From positions 107,577 through 171,576 of the forward strand of contig CAZVZX010000006.1 in assembly GCA_964631235.1 (NCBI GenBank): a stretch of 64,000 nt of DNA, in the 5' to 3' direction. Shown in pieces: positions 36,849 to 45,803 of this stretch. Origin of the DNA: JARKPK01 sp964631235. GTDB lineage: Bacteria > Planctomycetota > Planctomycetia > Pirellulales > Thermoguttaceae. Both the position numbers and the translations under genes were made by a program. Numbering within the stretch: position 1 is the first letter of the stretch; the number at the start of each line of letters is the position of its first letter. The notes beneath the pieces are model-generated. The model had not been told where the DNA came from. It saw nothing but the letters and a program-made list of their open reading frames with translations, and searched no databases.

Positions 36849-37856
36849 ATGAACGGGTACGAACGATTGACGGCCTCGATGGCCGGCGAACCAACCGACT
36901 GTCTGCCGTGGATGCCGATTACGATGATGTTCGCCGCCGACCAATTGGGCGTGCCCTACGGTCGCTATGCAGCCGACTACCGCACACTGGTCGAGGCGCA
37001 ATTGCTGACGGCCGATCGATTCGGGTTCGATCACGTGTCGGCCATCTCCGACCCCGCCCGTGAAGCGGCCGATTGCGGGGCAGCGGTCCACTTCTTCGAC
37101 GATCAGCCGCCGGCCATCGATGAAGTGAACGCCCTGCTGGCCGACAAATCGGTCCTTGCGTCGCTCCGACCGCCCGACCCTGCCGGCGGCCGCATGCTCG
37201 ACCGCGTGCGGGCGATCGAGTCGTTCCGTCGCCAAGTGGGCGGGCAGTTGCTCATCGAAGGGTGGATCGAGGGACCGTGCGCCGAGGCGGCCGACCTCCG
37301 CGGCATCAACCGTCTAATGACCGACTTCTTCGACGATCCCGATTTTGTCACCGATCTTTTCGAATTCATCGTCGAGATGGAGCTGCGATTCGCGCGCGCA
37401 CAGGCCGAGGCCGGGGCCGACATCATGGGCGTGGGCGATGCCGCGGCGTCGCTGGTGGGCCCGCGGGTGTACGAACAGTTCGTTCTTCCCTACGAGAAAC
37501 GCTTGATCGACGGCCTGCACGCAATGGGGCTCAAGGTTCGGCTGCACATTTGCGGCAACATTCGCCGTATTCTGTCGGGCATCGCCACCTTGGGCTGCGA
37601 ACTGGTCGATATCGACTACATGGTTCCCATGACCGAAGCAAGGCAAAATATGCCCGCACAGTTACTTTGCGGCAATCTCGATCCGGTGAAGGCGCTGCGG
37701 GCCGGAACGCCCGAGACGATCACCGCGGCTGTCGCCCAGTGTCATCAAGCGGCCGGTTCGCGGTTCGTCGTTGGCGCAGGCTGCGAGGTGCCCCGCGACA
37801 CGGCCGCGGCAAACCTGCTGGCCATGCGTGAATACGCCCGAAGCCACACGTCATAA
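36849..37856 (+). CDS. UroD/MtaA-like corrinoid methyltransferase-family protein
   Basis: A 335-residue protein with the uroporphyrinogen decarboxylase fold, of the subgroup that includes methylcobalamin:coenzyme M/tetrahydrofolate methyltransferases. Possible zinc-ligand motifs are HICGN (~233-237) and GAGCEVP (~309-315), and Asp/Glu-rich ends of strands match the fold (LLIEGWIEGPCAEAADL; ADIMGVGDAAASLVGP). True HemE would carry an N-terminal RQAGR-like motif, which is absent. It lies next to DUF1638, supporting a methyl-transfer role rather than haem synthesis. No corrinoid protein gene lies in the window. Confidence 0.82.
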   Translation: MNGYERLTASMAGEPTDCLPWMPITMMFAADQLGVPYGRYAADYRTLVEAQLLTADRFGFDHVSAISDPAREAADCGAAVHFFDDQPPAIDEVNALLADKSVLASLRPPDPAGGRMLDRVRAIESFRRQVGGQLLIEGWIEGPCAEAADLRGINRLMTDFFDDPDFVTDLFEFIVEMELRFARAQAEAGADIMGVGDAAASLVGPRVYEQFVLPYEKRLIDGLHAMGLKVRLHICGNIRRILSGIATLGCELVDIDYMVPMTEARQNMPAQLLCGNLDPVKALRAGTPETITAAVAQCHQAAGSRFVVGAGCEVPRDTAAANLLAMREYARSHTS

Positions 37857-37983
37857 AGCGTAAGTCAACGATGGTTTTTCGGCGGCACGTCAACCGGCGG
37901 CGTTCGGCTGGCGAATAACACTGTCAGAAAAGCCCGTCTGCCCGAAAGAGGCCGTTTTTCAGCAAGAAAGATTATCTCCTCAG

Positions 37984-39189
37984 ATGATTCGCAATTGGCA
38001 GTTCACGTTTCCGTCGCGGATACAGTTCGGCCGCGGCCTGCTGCGGCGCGTGGGGTTGGCCGCCCAGCCGCTGGGCTCGCGCGCGATGCTCGTCAGCTAT
38101 GCGGGCAACGCCGGCCCAGCCGGAGCAGCGGCGACCGCGGAGAAGGCCCTGTCCGACGCCAAGTTATCGGTCATTCCCTATTTGGCGGTCGTTGGCGAAC
38201 CGACGGTCGAAATCGTCGAGCATGGTGCGCAGATCGCGCGGACCGAGCAAGTCGATCTCGTCGTCGCCGTTGGAGGCGGCAGTGTGATCGATGCCGCCAA
38301 AGGCATCGCCCTGCTGAGCCGGATGGACGGCGCGTTGACGGACTATGCCGATACAACGCCCAACCGCAAGCCGGCCGGCGAGGCGATTCCCGTAGTGGCT
38401 GTCCCCACCACGGCAGGCACCGGGGCCGAGGCCACGCAGGTCGCCGTGTTTTCGCACCAAGGGGCAAAGATCTCGATCACTGCCCCGGCACTGCGCCCGG
38501 CCGTGGCGCTGATCGACCCGGACCTTAGCTCCGCCTGCGACGCCGCGACCACGGCCGCATGCGGCGCCGACGCGCTGGCCCACGCCATGGAAGCATGCAT
38601 GAGCCGCGCCGCCCAGCCGGTGAGCACCGCGTTGGCGTTCCAAGCGATCGAGCTGGTCGTGAATCAACTGCCGACGGCGTTGGCTCAGCCCGGCAATCGC
38701 GAAGCCCGCGATGCCCTGGCCGTGGCCGCAGCCCTGGCCGGCATGGCGCTTAACGAGTCGGGCGTTACGTTGACTCATTCCGTCGCCCACGCGCTGGGGG
38801 CAATGCTCCACTTGCCGCATGGACAATGCGTGGCCCGAGCTACGCCGTTAAACCTCCGCGCGAATCGTTCGGCCTGCGAAGGTCTTTACGCCCGCTGGGC
38901 GCGGCTTTGCGGACTGCACGGCGACGATGACGCCGCCTTGGCCGATGCCTGGATCGCCCGCATCGAAGCCCTGCTCGGTAACGCCGGGCTGCTCGGGCCG
39001 TTACCGCGGGCCGCAACGGCGCCAGAGACCACTTTGTGGACCCGCGACCATTGGGCGGCCGAATTGGCCCGCTGCGCCTTCCAAACCACCCCGACTCCGT
39101 TGCGACTCAATCCGGTGCCGATCGACGAAGCCGCGTTGGCCCAAGGAATTGCCGAGCAGGTGCTCAACGTCGGCTGGGCCGACGCTTGA
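37984..39189 (+). CDS. Iron-containing alcohol dehydrogenase
   Basis: A 401-residue group III (iron/zinc) alcohol dehydrogenase-family protein. It has the N-terminal FPSRIQFGRGLL segment, nucleotide loop VVAVGGGSVIDAAKGIAL (~95-112), PTTAGTGAEATQVAVF, and metal-binding region with GADALAHAMEAC and LTHSVAHALGAMLHLPHGQC, whose His residues are typical ligands. Substrate is unknown; family members reduce aldehydes, glycerol, butanol or phosphonoacetaldehyde. It is in the same direction as the DUF1638 and UroD-like genes and may form an operon with them, with a 127-base gap. Confidence 0.9.
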   Translation: MIRNWQFTFPSRIQFGRGLLRRVGLAAQPLGSRAMLVSYAGNAGPAGAAATAEKALSDAKLSVIPYLAVVGEPTVEIVEHGAQIARTEQVDLVVAVGGGSVIDAAKGIALLSRMDGALTDYADTTPNRKPAGEAIPVVAVPTTAGTGAEATQVAVFSHQGAKISITAPALRPAVALIDPDLSSACDAATTAACGADALAHAMEACMSRAAQPVSTALAFQAIELVVNQLPTALAQPGNREARDALAVAAALAGMALNESGVTLTHSVAHALGAMLHLPHGQCVARATPLNLRANRSACEGLYARWARLCGLHGDDDAALADAWIARIEALLGNAGLLGPLPRAATAPETTLWTRDHWAAELARCAFQTTPTPLRLNPVPIDEAALAQGIAEQVLNVGWADA

Positions 39190-39297
39190 TCACCTGCGGC
39201 CGATCGAGTGGGCTCGAACCGGCCGTGGTCAATAGAAACGTCGGTCGTCATGGGCGCCGGCGTCCGCACCCAATTCCCAAAGGGTGAATCCCCTGCT

Positions 39298-40173
39298 TTA
39301 TCGGCCGGCGATTTTGGCTGCAAGCGCGCGGATGTAGGCGGGCGAGGTGCCGCAGCATCCGCCGATAAAGTCGGCCCCCTCGGCCACAATGGCCATCGCT
39401 TGTTCGGCGAAGTCTTCGGGCGTGGTTGTATAGGCGGCCACTCCGTCGATCAACTGCGGCAGGCCGGCATTGGATTTAATCCAAACCGGCAGATCGGCAG
39501 CGGCCTTCATCCGTCGGCAAATCGCGACGAACCCGCTGGGCCCTTGACCACAGTTCGCCCCAATCGCATCGGCCCCAGCCTCAGCCAACTGAGCGACGGC
39601 CTGTTCGGGCGTGGTGCCCATCATCGTTCGATCTCGGTTCGGCCCGGTATCGAAGGTCATGCATGCCACGACCGGCAGCCCAGTGGCTTTAGCCGCTCGG
39701 ACCGCCAAGACGGCCTCCGCCGGATCCGACATCGTTTCGACGACGATGCCATCCGCACCGGCCGCGGCAATTGCCTGGGCTTGCTCGGCGAACGCGGCTG
39801 ACAATTCCTCTGCCGTCACGGTGCCCATCATCAGCATCACGCCCGACGGCCCCATCGAGGCAAACACCTTGGCCCGCCCCCCAGCCGCGCGAAGCGAAAT
39901 CTCTACCCCGCGGCGGTTGATCTCAGCCGCACGCTCGGCCAGCCGGCTTTTCTTTAGCGTAAACCGATTGGCGCCGAACGTGTTGGTGAGGATGATCCGG
40001 CTGCCGGCATCAACATAATCTCGGGCAACGGCCTCGACCTGCTCCGGCGACTCCAAGTTCCAGCCGTCTGGGCACGCCCCGAGCGGCAGCCCCCGTTTCT
40101 GAAGTTCGGTTCCCCATGCGCCATCGAGGAGCACCGGTTTTTCGGCAACCAACTCAGCCAACAGCGGATGCAT
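39298..40173 (-). CDS. Homocysteine S-methyltransferase-family protein
   Basis: A 291-residue methyltransferase with the Pfam S-methyl_trans barrel. ATG 40173 follows AAGGA five bases upstream. It has N-terminal LLDGAWGTELQKRGLPL, DAGSRIILTNTFGANRF, the first zinc cysteine in ANCGQGP (~207) and the paired cysteines in GGCCGT (~270). These three cysteines match the zinc site that activates thiol or methyl acceptors. Similar stand-alone proteins act on homocysteine, or in corrinoid clusters on other acceptors. Convergent with the iron-dependent dehydrogenase. Confidence 0.88.
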   Translation of the reverse strand: MHPLLAELVAEKPVLLDGAWGTELQKRGLPLGACPDGWNLESPEQVEAVARDYVDAGSRIILTNTFGANRFTLKKSRLAERAAEINRRGVEISLRAAGGRAKVFASMGPSGVMLMMGTVTAEELSAAFAEQAQAIAAAGADGIVVETMSDPAEAVLAVRAAKATGLPVVACMTFDTGPNRDRTMMGTTPEQAVAQLAEAGADAIGANCGQGPSGFVAICRRMKAAADLPVWIKSNAGLPQLIDGVAAYTTTPEDFAEQAMAIVAEGADFIGGCCGTSPAYIRALAAKIAGR

Positions 40174-40745
40174 GGCATTCCTTTCGACAAATTGCGGCGG
40201 GCGCTGTAAACCCGGCCGGCCTCGTTCGACTCGAAAGATCAGTAGCGACAACGCCCTCGCGACGGTTCGCCGACACGATCGACCGGCTTGCCGGGTCTAA
40301 CGGCGACTCAGCCCATGCCCAGCGAGACAACTGCCGCATTGTATTGCCGTCGGCCTCGCGTCGAAAGGGGTTCCAATGCACGCCCGGCGGCCCATTCGCC
40401 CTGGTCGCTATCGGTGCGATCAGGGTGCCACACGATCCGTTCGCCGCTCACGTCGGCGCCGGCGATCAACGCATTTCGCCGCGAACCTTACTCCGTGTAG
40501 AATGGAACTCGGCGATCGCGATGTTGCGGGCAGCGATTTCGTTGAAAAAAGCAACCTCAATGCCCGCGGCATCTACTACCAGCCGGTTGAATAACATGGC
40601 TCCAGCGAACTTGGCCTACGAATTTGCAAAGAACGCACACGGTCGCGAATTCAACAGGGACTCTTTCGACGGGCCGTTCAGCGGCAGCCGAAAGCATCGG
40701 CGTTGCCGGTTTTCGGTCGCCGGATGAAATTGAAGGGCAGAGAAG
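40174..40745. other. Divergent intergenic region upstream of capA-like gene
   Basis: About 570 bases with no supported gene. The dispersed repeat copy begins just past its right end and extends into the capA-like frame. Confidence 0.5.
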
Positions 40746-41876
40746 ATGGCGAATGTAAACAAAACCGCGAAAAACAGGGACCGATTCAAATGGGAGCTGC
40801 ACGCAATCGGCTGCTTCGGTGCGTCGGCAGCCGCTCCTTCGATGGCATGGAGCTTCTTGATCGTTTGCGTTCTTAGTGCCTCCGGTCTCCTATCGGCCCT
40901 CGGCACTCCGGCGGAGTGTGGAGAGGAATCTTCGCGAAATGAGGTTCGGCTGGTATTCGTGGGCGATGTGATGTTGGCCGATGGTCCCGGCAAGTTCATT
41001 GCCGATGGCGGCGATCCGTTCGCGGAATTTGCCGATCTGTTCGATTCGGCTGATCTGGTCGTGGGGAATCTCGAGTGCGTGGTGGCCACCGGCGGAGTCA
41101 AAGAGGACAAACCGTGGACCTTCCGTGCGCATCCGCACGTCATTCCTTTGCTGACTCGGTACTTTCATGCCGTATCGGCGGCGAACAACCATTCCGGCGA
41201 TTTCGGCCGGGCGGCCCTCTGCGAGCAATTCCGACTATTCGACGAAGCTCAGATGCCCTATTTCGGCGCCGGGCCGAATCGCAACGCCGCCCATCGCCCG
41301 CTGATCCTCAAACGTCGGGGCGTTCGCATCGCACTTCTCGGATACAACGACTACCCGCCGAGGCGATTCGAGGCCACCGACGACCGGCCCGGCACAGCCT
41401 GGATCGATCGCGACGTGATGACCTCCGCAATCGCAACGCTCCGGCAGCGCGAGCCGGCGCTGATCATCATCCCCTATTTGCATTGGGGCGAAGAAGAAGA
41501 ACGCCGCCACAACGCCGAACAGGAAACGCTGGCCAAGGCGATGATCGACGCCGGGGCCGATCTGGTCGTCGGCGCGCACCCGCATGTCGTGCAAGACGTG
41601 GGCGAGCACCGCGGGCGACCGATCTTCTATAGCCTGGGCAATTTCGTGTTCGACAATTTCGACGATCCCGAGTGCTACAAGGGCTGCATCCTCAGCATCG
41701 ATATGGCAGGGCGAAACGTCGTGCGTTGGTCGATGACCCCGGTCCAAATCGACCAACAAGGCATCCCCCATCGCACCGCGGCGAAGCGCCAATCGTCAAC
41801 GCCGCCCGCACGGCAAAGTCCCACGCTGAACACCCCAAATGCCCCCGAGCAACGAGGCACTTCCACTCCCTTTTGA
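40746..41876 (+). CDS. CapA-like secreted metallophosphatase-family protein
   Basis: A CapA/PgsA-type protein (poly-gamma-glutamate synthesis family; calcineurin-like fold). Hallmarks are VRLVFVGDVMLADG, LFDSADLVVGNLECVVATG, HAVSAANNHSGDFG, LIIIPYLHWGEEEE and DLVVGAHPHVVQD plus FYSLGNFVFDNF. The ATG at 40746 has a usable AAGGG upstream, but the first ~32 codons are the dispersed repeat; the true start could be ATG 40842 (MAWSFLIVCVLSASGLLSAL), which directly gives a signal sequence. The C-terminal tail is Thr/Pro-rich. Substrate unknown. Confidence 0.88.
   Translation: MANVNKTAKNRDRFKWELHAIGCFGASAAAPSMAWSFLIVCVLSASGLLSALGTPAECGEESSRNEVRLVFVGDVMLADGPGKFIADGGDPFAEFADLFDSADLVVGNLECVVATGGVKEDKPWTFRAHPHVIPLLTRYFHAVSAANNHSGDFGRAALCEQFRLFDEAQMPYFGAGPNRNAAHRPLILKRRGVRIALLGYNDYPPRRFEATDDRPGTAWIDRDVMTSAIATLRQREPALIIIPYLHWGEEEERRHNAEQETLAKAMIDAGADLVVGAHPHVVQDVGEHRGRPIFYSLGNFVFDNFDDPECYKGCILSIDMAGRNVVRWSMTPVQIDQQGIPHRTAAKRQSSTPPARQSPTLNTPNAPEQRGTSTPF
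40763..40863 (+). repeat. Dispersed intergenic repeat, copy 4 (overlaps capA-like frame)
   Basis: Degenerate copy: AACCGCGAAAAACAGGG, ATTCAAATGGGAGCTGCACG, GGCTGCTTCG and tail GGCATGGAGCTTCTTGATCG. It covers the first codons of the capA-like ORF, so either it is a 5' untranslated region or it was captured into the coding sequence. Confidence 0.7.
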
Positions 41877-42150
41877 ATCACCGTAAGATAGTCGTTGGGG
41901 AACGACCCGCAACGCGAAGGACTTAGAGGCAGCCGTCCCACAGCCCCGCCGGAACATTTCCGTCGGACGGCAAACCAACGAGATTGCGTTCTTTAGGCTG
42001 GTTTCGTCGCTTCAGCCGGTTTCATCGAGCGGCCCACCACTGAGCGTCAGGCCGGGGGCCGTCGCCGGGCCGGCTGAAAGCGCACCGCAACGACGGGTCA
42101 TATCGCAACGGACCCGCACAAGAGAAGAGAGGACAGAGGAGGAACCCACC

Positions 42151-42339
42151 ATGCCCCAGTTCGCCATCATCGAAACCGAGGATGGGATGACCGTGGCTGC
42201 GATTCCGCCCGCCCTCTCGGCCGAAGACGTGGCCCGGCAACGCGCGGCCGTGGTGATCGATCCCGGGCCGTATCCCACCTACGAAGAAGCGTATGAGGCC
42301 CTTCTGGCCTATCACGATCCGGAAGACGACGACGATTGA
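42151..42339 (+). CDS. Small acidic hypothetical protein
   Basis: A 62-residue protein from ATG 42151 after a strong GAGGAGG-type site (AGAGGAGGAACCCACC before ATG), which makes translation likely. It has PQFAIIETEDGMTVAAI at the start and an acidic C-terminus (EDDDD). No family was recognised. Convergent with folP. Confidence 0.7.
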   Translation: MPQFAIIETEDGMTVAAIPPALSAEDVARQRAAVVIDPGPYPTYEEAYEALLAYHDPEDDDD

Positions 42340-42435
42340 ACCGTCGCGGGTCATTCGCCTACCAGTCATTCGCTCATCAACCGTCGCCGCGCATTTGCCC
42401 AGTGGTTGACCGTTGCCGGAAAAGGTCTATTTGCG

Positions 42436-43305
42436 TCAACGACTGCCGCCCACAGCGTGATAAAGCTTCAACATTTGGGCGGCCGCCCCGACATCGTGAA
42501 CCCGAAGCACATCGACGCCTTGCCGGGCGAGGGCCGCACACACCCCGAGCGTGCCGGCCGTTCGATCGGCGCCCATGTCGCCCAACACCTCGCCGATGAA
42601 CCGCTTCCGCGACGGCCCGACAACCAATGGGCAACCAAGCGAGTGAAATCGCCCCAACTGCCTCAGCAACGCCAAGTTGTGTTCCAGCGTCTTCCCGAAG
42701 CCGATGCCCGGGTCGAGTGCAATTCGCTCCCGATCGATCCCCGCGGCCATTAACCGATCTCGGGCATCGCGCAAATAGGCGAACACTTCTTCGACGACAT
42801 CGTCGTATTGCGGGTTCTGTTGCATCGTTTGCGGATTGCCCCGCATGTGCATCGCGCAAACGCCGCACCGGGCTTCTGCCACCAAATCGATCATCTGCGG
42901 GTCGGCCGTCAATGCACTGATGTCGTTGACGATCTCGGCCCCGGCGGCCAGCGCGGCCCGAGCGACCACCGCTTTGGTTGTGTCGATCGAAATCGGCGTT
43001 CGCACTCGGCCGCGCAATCGTTCGATCACCGGCACGACGCGGCGCAACTCTTCGTCGGCGTCAACGGGCAGGGCACCGGGCCGTGTGCTTTCGCCGCCAA
43101 TGTCGAGGATGCTCGCTCCTTGGGCCTCAAGACGCACCGCGTGAGCCACCGCGGCATCCGTGTCGAAGTAGCGGCCGCCGTCGGAAAAGCTGTCGGGCGT
43201 GACGTTAACGATGCCCATCAGCAGCGGCCGTTGCCCCAAGGGCAGTGCCGTCTGCCGCAGTCGCCACACATCGGGCAAACCGTATTCACGCTGTGATTCG
43301 GGCAT
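42436..43305 (-). CDS. folP: Dihydropteroate synthase
   Basis: Condenses 6-hydroxymethyl-dihydropterin diphosphate with p-aminobenzoate in folate synthesis; target of sulfonamides. ATG 43305 follows GAGGGA; upstream in-frame codons are discounted as they run into the inverted repeat. Motifs: MGIVNVTPDSFSDGGRYF (~30-47), LDIGGESTRPGA, SIDTTKAVVA, INDIS-type EIVNDISAL, MHMRGNPQTM, DPGIGFGKT and GPSRKRFIG. 289 residues, normal. Confidence 0.96.
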   Translation of the reverse strand: MPESQREYGLPDVWRLRQTALPLGQRPLLMGIVNVTPDSFSDGGRYFDTDAAVAHAVRLEAQGASILDIGGESTRPGALPVDADEELRRVVPVIERLRGRVRTPISIDTTKAVVARAALAAGAEIVNDISALTADPQMIDLVAEARCGVCAMHMRGNPQTMQQNPQYDDVVEEVFAYLRDARDRLMAAGIDRERIALDPGIGFGKTLEHNLALLRQLGRFHSLGCPLVVGPSRKRFIGEVLGDMGADRTAGTLGVCAALARQGVDVLRVHDVGAAAQMLKLYHAVGGSR

Positions 43306-44345
43306 TGTTCCCTCTCGCAGGGATCGAGACCGACCGTAACCCGGCGGCCATTCGAGTGTGCCTGCTTCGGCAGCCTCGTCCCCGCCTGTGTCGATGATCT
43401 TCTCCGCTCTCTCGCTTCGGCAACCCCATTGTCGCCTTAACAGCCCGTTGAAAAACACGATTTCAGAGAACTCAGCCGGCGGCATTCGCGGAAAACGCAC
43501 TCGTCCGCGAATGCCGGAACGGCTTTTTCAACGAGCCATTAATGGCTTCGCGATTGAGCGACAGCAGGCCGTTGATCGGTCTTGGCGGCCTCACAACAGC
43601 CCAATTCGCCCCGCCGGTCGGCCACGGGAAAGCCCTCAGAGACGTTCGACGCAGAAAATCTGGATTATTCTTCGCCGAATCGAACTATTGTGGCAATTCC
43701 GCCGTTTTCACGTCAATTCCGTCAAATGCGGTTTGGATCGAACAATGCGACAAACCGATAGAACCGTTAGAGGCCGCATGTTTCGAATCTTTGTTACCAT
43801 CGGAAGAAAGATTCTAAAGCAGAAGGCTCACCGAGGGCGAAGATAACAATCGGAAGACTTGTTTCGGTGCAGAGTGTGCGTTGAGGCTGTGCCGAGGCGA
43901 GTTGCTTAGGGGGGAATCTTGCTACAGCCGGGGCGTTTCGCCCTGTCGGCCCGCGTTACTCTCCGCGGCGGGCAAAAGGCTGATTCTCTCTTTAGCAGCC
44001 CGAATTGGTAATTCGCCGGGGCGATACTGGTTGTTTGGAGGTTGCACAATAGACGAGTCGCAACGCAGCTTATCTATATTGTGTTTTTTCTCTAACTTCC
44101 GAATGACGGGATTGCCGATGTCATTACTGCGGCGCGGATCAGAAGGAGCTGAGCCCAAGCCCACAGGAAGCGAATTACGTTATAGCCCCAACCCAGCTGT
44201 ACGCGGCTGTCGGCTGCCCCATAGCCGGCTCGATGGAGCGAGAGCCAACGCAGCGCTGCGTGCAGGGGGCTTCAACAGCCGGGCGAGATGCGAGTTTCGT
44301 CCGGCGCAACCAAAACCAACGTGAGTTAAGATCGGAGAGCCTGCG
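43306..44345. other. Long intergenic region with palindromic element
   Basis: About 1 kb between divergent folP and the HTH-receiver gene. It contains the nested inverted repeat at 43446-43533. Open frames in it (for example 43881-44324) lack ribosome sites and have biased, non-protein-like composition, so they are not called. A T-rich stretch lies around 44071-44095. Confidence 0.55.
43446..43533. repeat. Nested inverted repeat, MITE-like
   Basis: Outer arms CGTTGAAAAA (43446-43455) and TTTTTCAACG (43524-43533) are perfectly complementary; the inner arms GGCATTCGCGGA (43481-43492) and TCCGCGAATGCC (43504-43515) form a 12-bp stem with an 11-base loop. The whole is about 90 bp and resembles the termini of a small non-autonomous transposable element or an inverted-repeat regulatory hairpin. 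Confidence 0.75.
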
Positions 44346-44918
44346 ATGAAGGTCTTTACAACTGGTCAGGTGGCCAAGATCTGTAAGGTGGCCCCGCGCA
44401 CCGTAAGCAAGTGGTTCGACTCGGGCCGGCTTAAGGGATATCGCATCCCCGGATCGCAAGACCGCCGAATTCCCCGAGAGTATTTGATTCGGTTCCTCAA
44501 GGAACACGGAATGCCGTTGGGCGACCTGGAAGACGAGGCGATGGCGAAGGTTCTCGTCGTCGCACAAGACCAGGTGCTCATCGAAAACCTCAAGCGCGAA
44601 TTGCCGATCGACCGCTCGTTCAAGCTGGCCGTCGCCGCCAGCGGGTTCGACGCGGGCATTCAAGCCGAGAGTTTTCATCCCGACTGCATCATCGTCGATT
44701 TCTCGATCGGTCGGACCGAGGCCCTGCAGATCTGCCAGAACCTGCGGCGGAACTCGGAATTTGCCGAAGTGATCCTGATCGCTCTGTTGCCCGACGACGG
44801 TAGCTCGATCAGCTTCGATCGCTCGAGCATCAACGAGACGTTCAAAAAGCCGTTCGACGCCGCCTTGCTGGCCGAGCGGTTGCGAACCCTCATCGGAGCC
44901 AAGAAAGAACTGGTGTAG
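44346..44918 (+). CDS. HTH (MerR/excisionase-type) plus receiver-like domain protein
   Basis: A 190-residue protein with a GGAG site before ATG 44346. Residues 3-52 form an excisionase-type helix-turn-helix (TTGQVAKICKVAPRTVSKWF, GRLKGYRIPGSQDRRIPREY). Residues ~68-186 look like a response-regulator receiver: phosphoacceptor-equivalent Asp118 (CIIVDFSIG) and Lys near 167-168 (FKKPF) are present, but the usual N-terminal acidic pair is reduced (VVAQDQ) and the switch Thr/Ser position is Ala. This may be a pseudo-receiver. DNA target and partner kinase unknown. Followed by a strong terminator. Confidence 0.85.
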   Translation: MKVFTTGQVAKICKVAPRTVSKWFDSGRLKGYRIPGSQDRRIPREYLIRFLKEHGMPLGDLEDEAMAKVLVVAQDQVLIENLKRELPIDRSFKLAVAASGFDAGIQAESFHPDCIIVDFSIGRTEALQICQNLRRNSEFAEVILIALLPDDGSSISFDRSSINETFKKPFDAALLAERLRTLIGAKKELV

Positions 44919-44988
44919 CCGCTCTGTTCGCCCCAGACAGGCTGCACCGATCGATCAACGACCCAATCCTTCGCCGATCCGATTTAGC

Positions 44989-45028
44989 CCGACGCGGCCG
45001 AACCCCCGCGTCGGTTTCTTTTTTCTTG
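44989..45028 (+). terminator. Rho-independent terminator after HTH-receiver gene
   Basis: CCGACGCGG (44989-44997) pairs perfectly with CCGCGTCGG (45006-45014) across an 8-base loop, followed by TTTCTTTTTTCTTG. It lies 71 bases downstream of the gene stop. Confidence 0.9.
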
Positions 45029-45679
45029 TCCTGCCCTCTCGACAGCCGGCGCAATCGGGCGACGTGCAGACCGCCCCCTTTTCAGGGCCGATCCCGCCCG
45101 AATACGGCATTCGTCGCGCGCTGAGACGCCGCCCGCGGCAAACCGCCCGCGATGCAACATCAGGCAGTACGCAGCCCCAGCCGCGAATGCTTGCCCTCAC
45201 GGCCCGCTGAACAACTCAGTTGCGGCGGCTCACGAATGCGGTATCAACCGTGTGCGGCACGCGAACTTCGCGAAAAAACCATGGCCGCGAATCTAAAACC
45301 GTTATTTTCAACGGTTCGCGAATACGACAGCGCTAAGTCGCCCCGAAAGTGCAACCGGGAAAGCTGGACATCCAAGCTGGGAAATATAGGAGGAGAGAAG
45401 TAGCTGTTCTCCTCAGATTACCATTTGCCACGACTCGGCGCTGTCGAGCTAAATGCCTTGCAATCCGCTGGGCGGTAGGCACAATAGTGAAACACGACCA
45501 CGTTCCGCCGGTTCAGCATGGCCCGCAAGCCCCAGGCCGCGTTCGGCTCAACGAACGCGGCGTCAACCGTGTACCGCGGTTCATCGTTTCAGACAAACCA
45601 CGTTCGATCGGCGGCCCAAAATACGCGAGTCCGCGCCGCTGCGGCACACCGCTTCGATAGGAAAATCGTTTTCAAATAG

Positions 45680-45778
45680 AACCGCGAAAAACCAAAAGCC
45701 GTTCAAACGGGGACTGCACGCGAGAGAGCCGCTTCTCAGCGACAGCGGCCGCTTGCTCAATTGCGTAGAACTGTTTCG
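45680..45778 (+). repeat. Dispersed intergenic repeat, copy 5
   Basis: AACCGCGAAAAACCAAAAGC, GTTCAAACGGGGACTGCACG, GAGCCGCTTC, and tail CAATTGCGTAGAACTGTTTC. It ends just before the ribosome site (GGGGAGAA) of the FAD oxidoreductase gene at 45804. Confidence 0.88.
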
Positions 45779-45803
45779 TTATTTCCGGGGAGAACGTTCA
45801 ACG

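Larger units (their letters stand above)
44919..45803. other. Intergenic region with terminator and repeat copy
   Basis: About 885 bases. It contains the terminator at 44989-45028 and dispersed-repeat copy at 45680-45778. A short inverted repeat (AACCGTT, 45298-45304, with AACGGTT, 45311-45317) is also visible. No gene is supported here. Confidence 0.6.

Noticed and set aside
43881..44324. Plus-strand ORF of 147 codons upstream of the HTH gene
   Set aside because: No ribosome site, no membrane or domain pattern, Arg/Ser-rich and Cys-rich.
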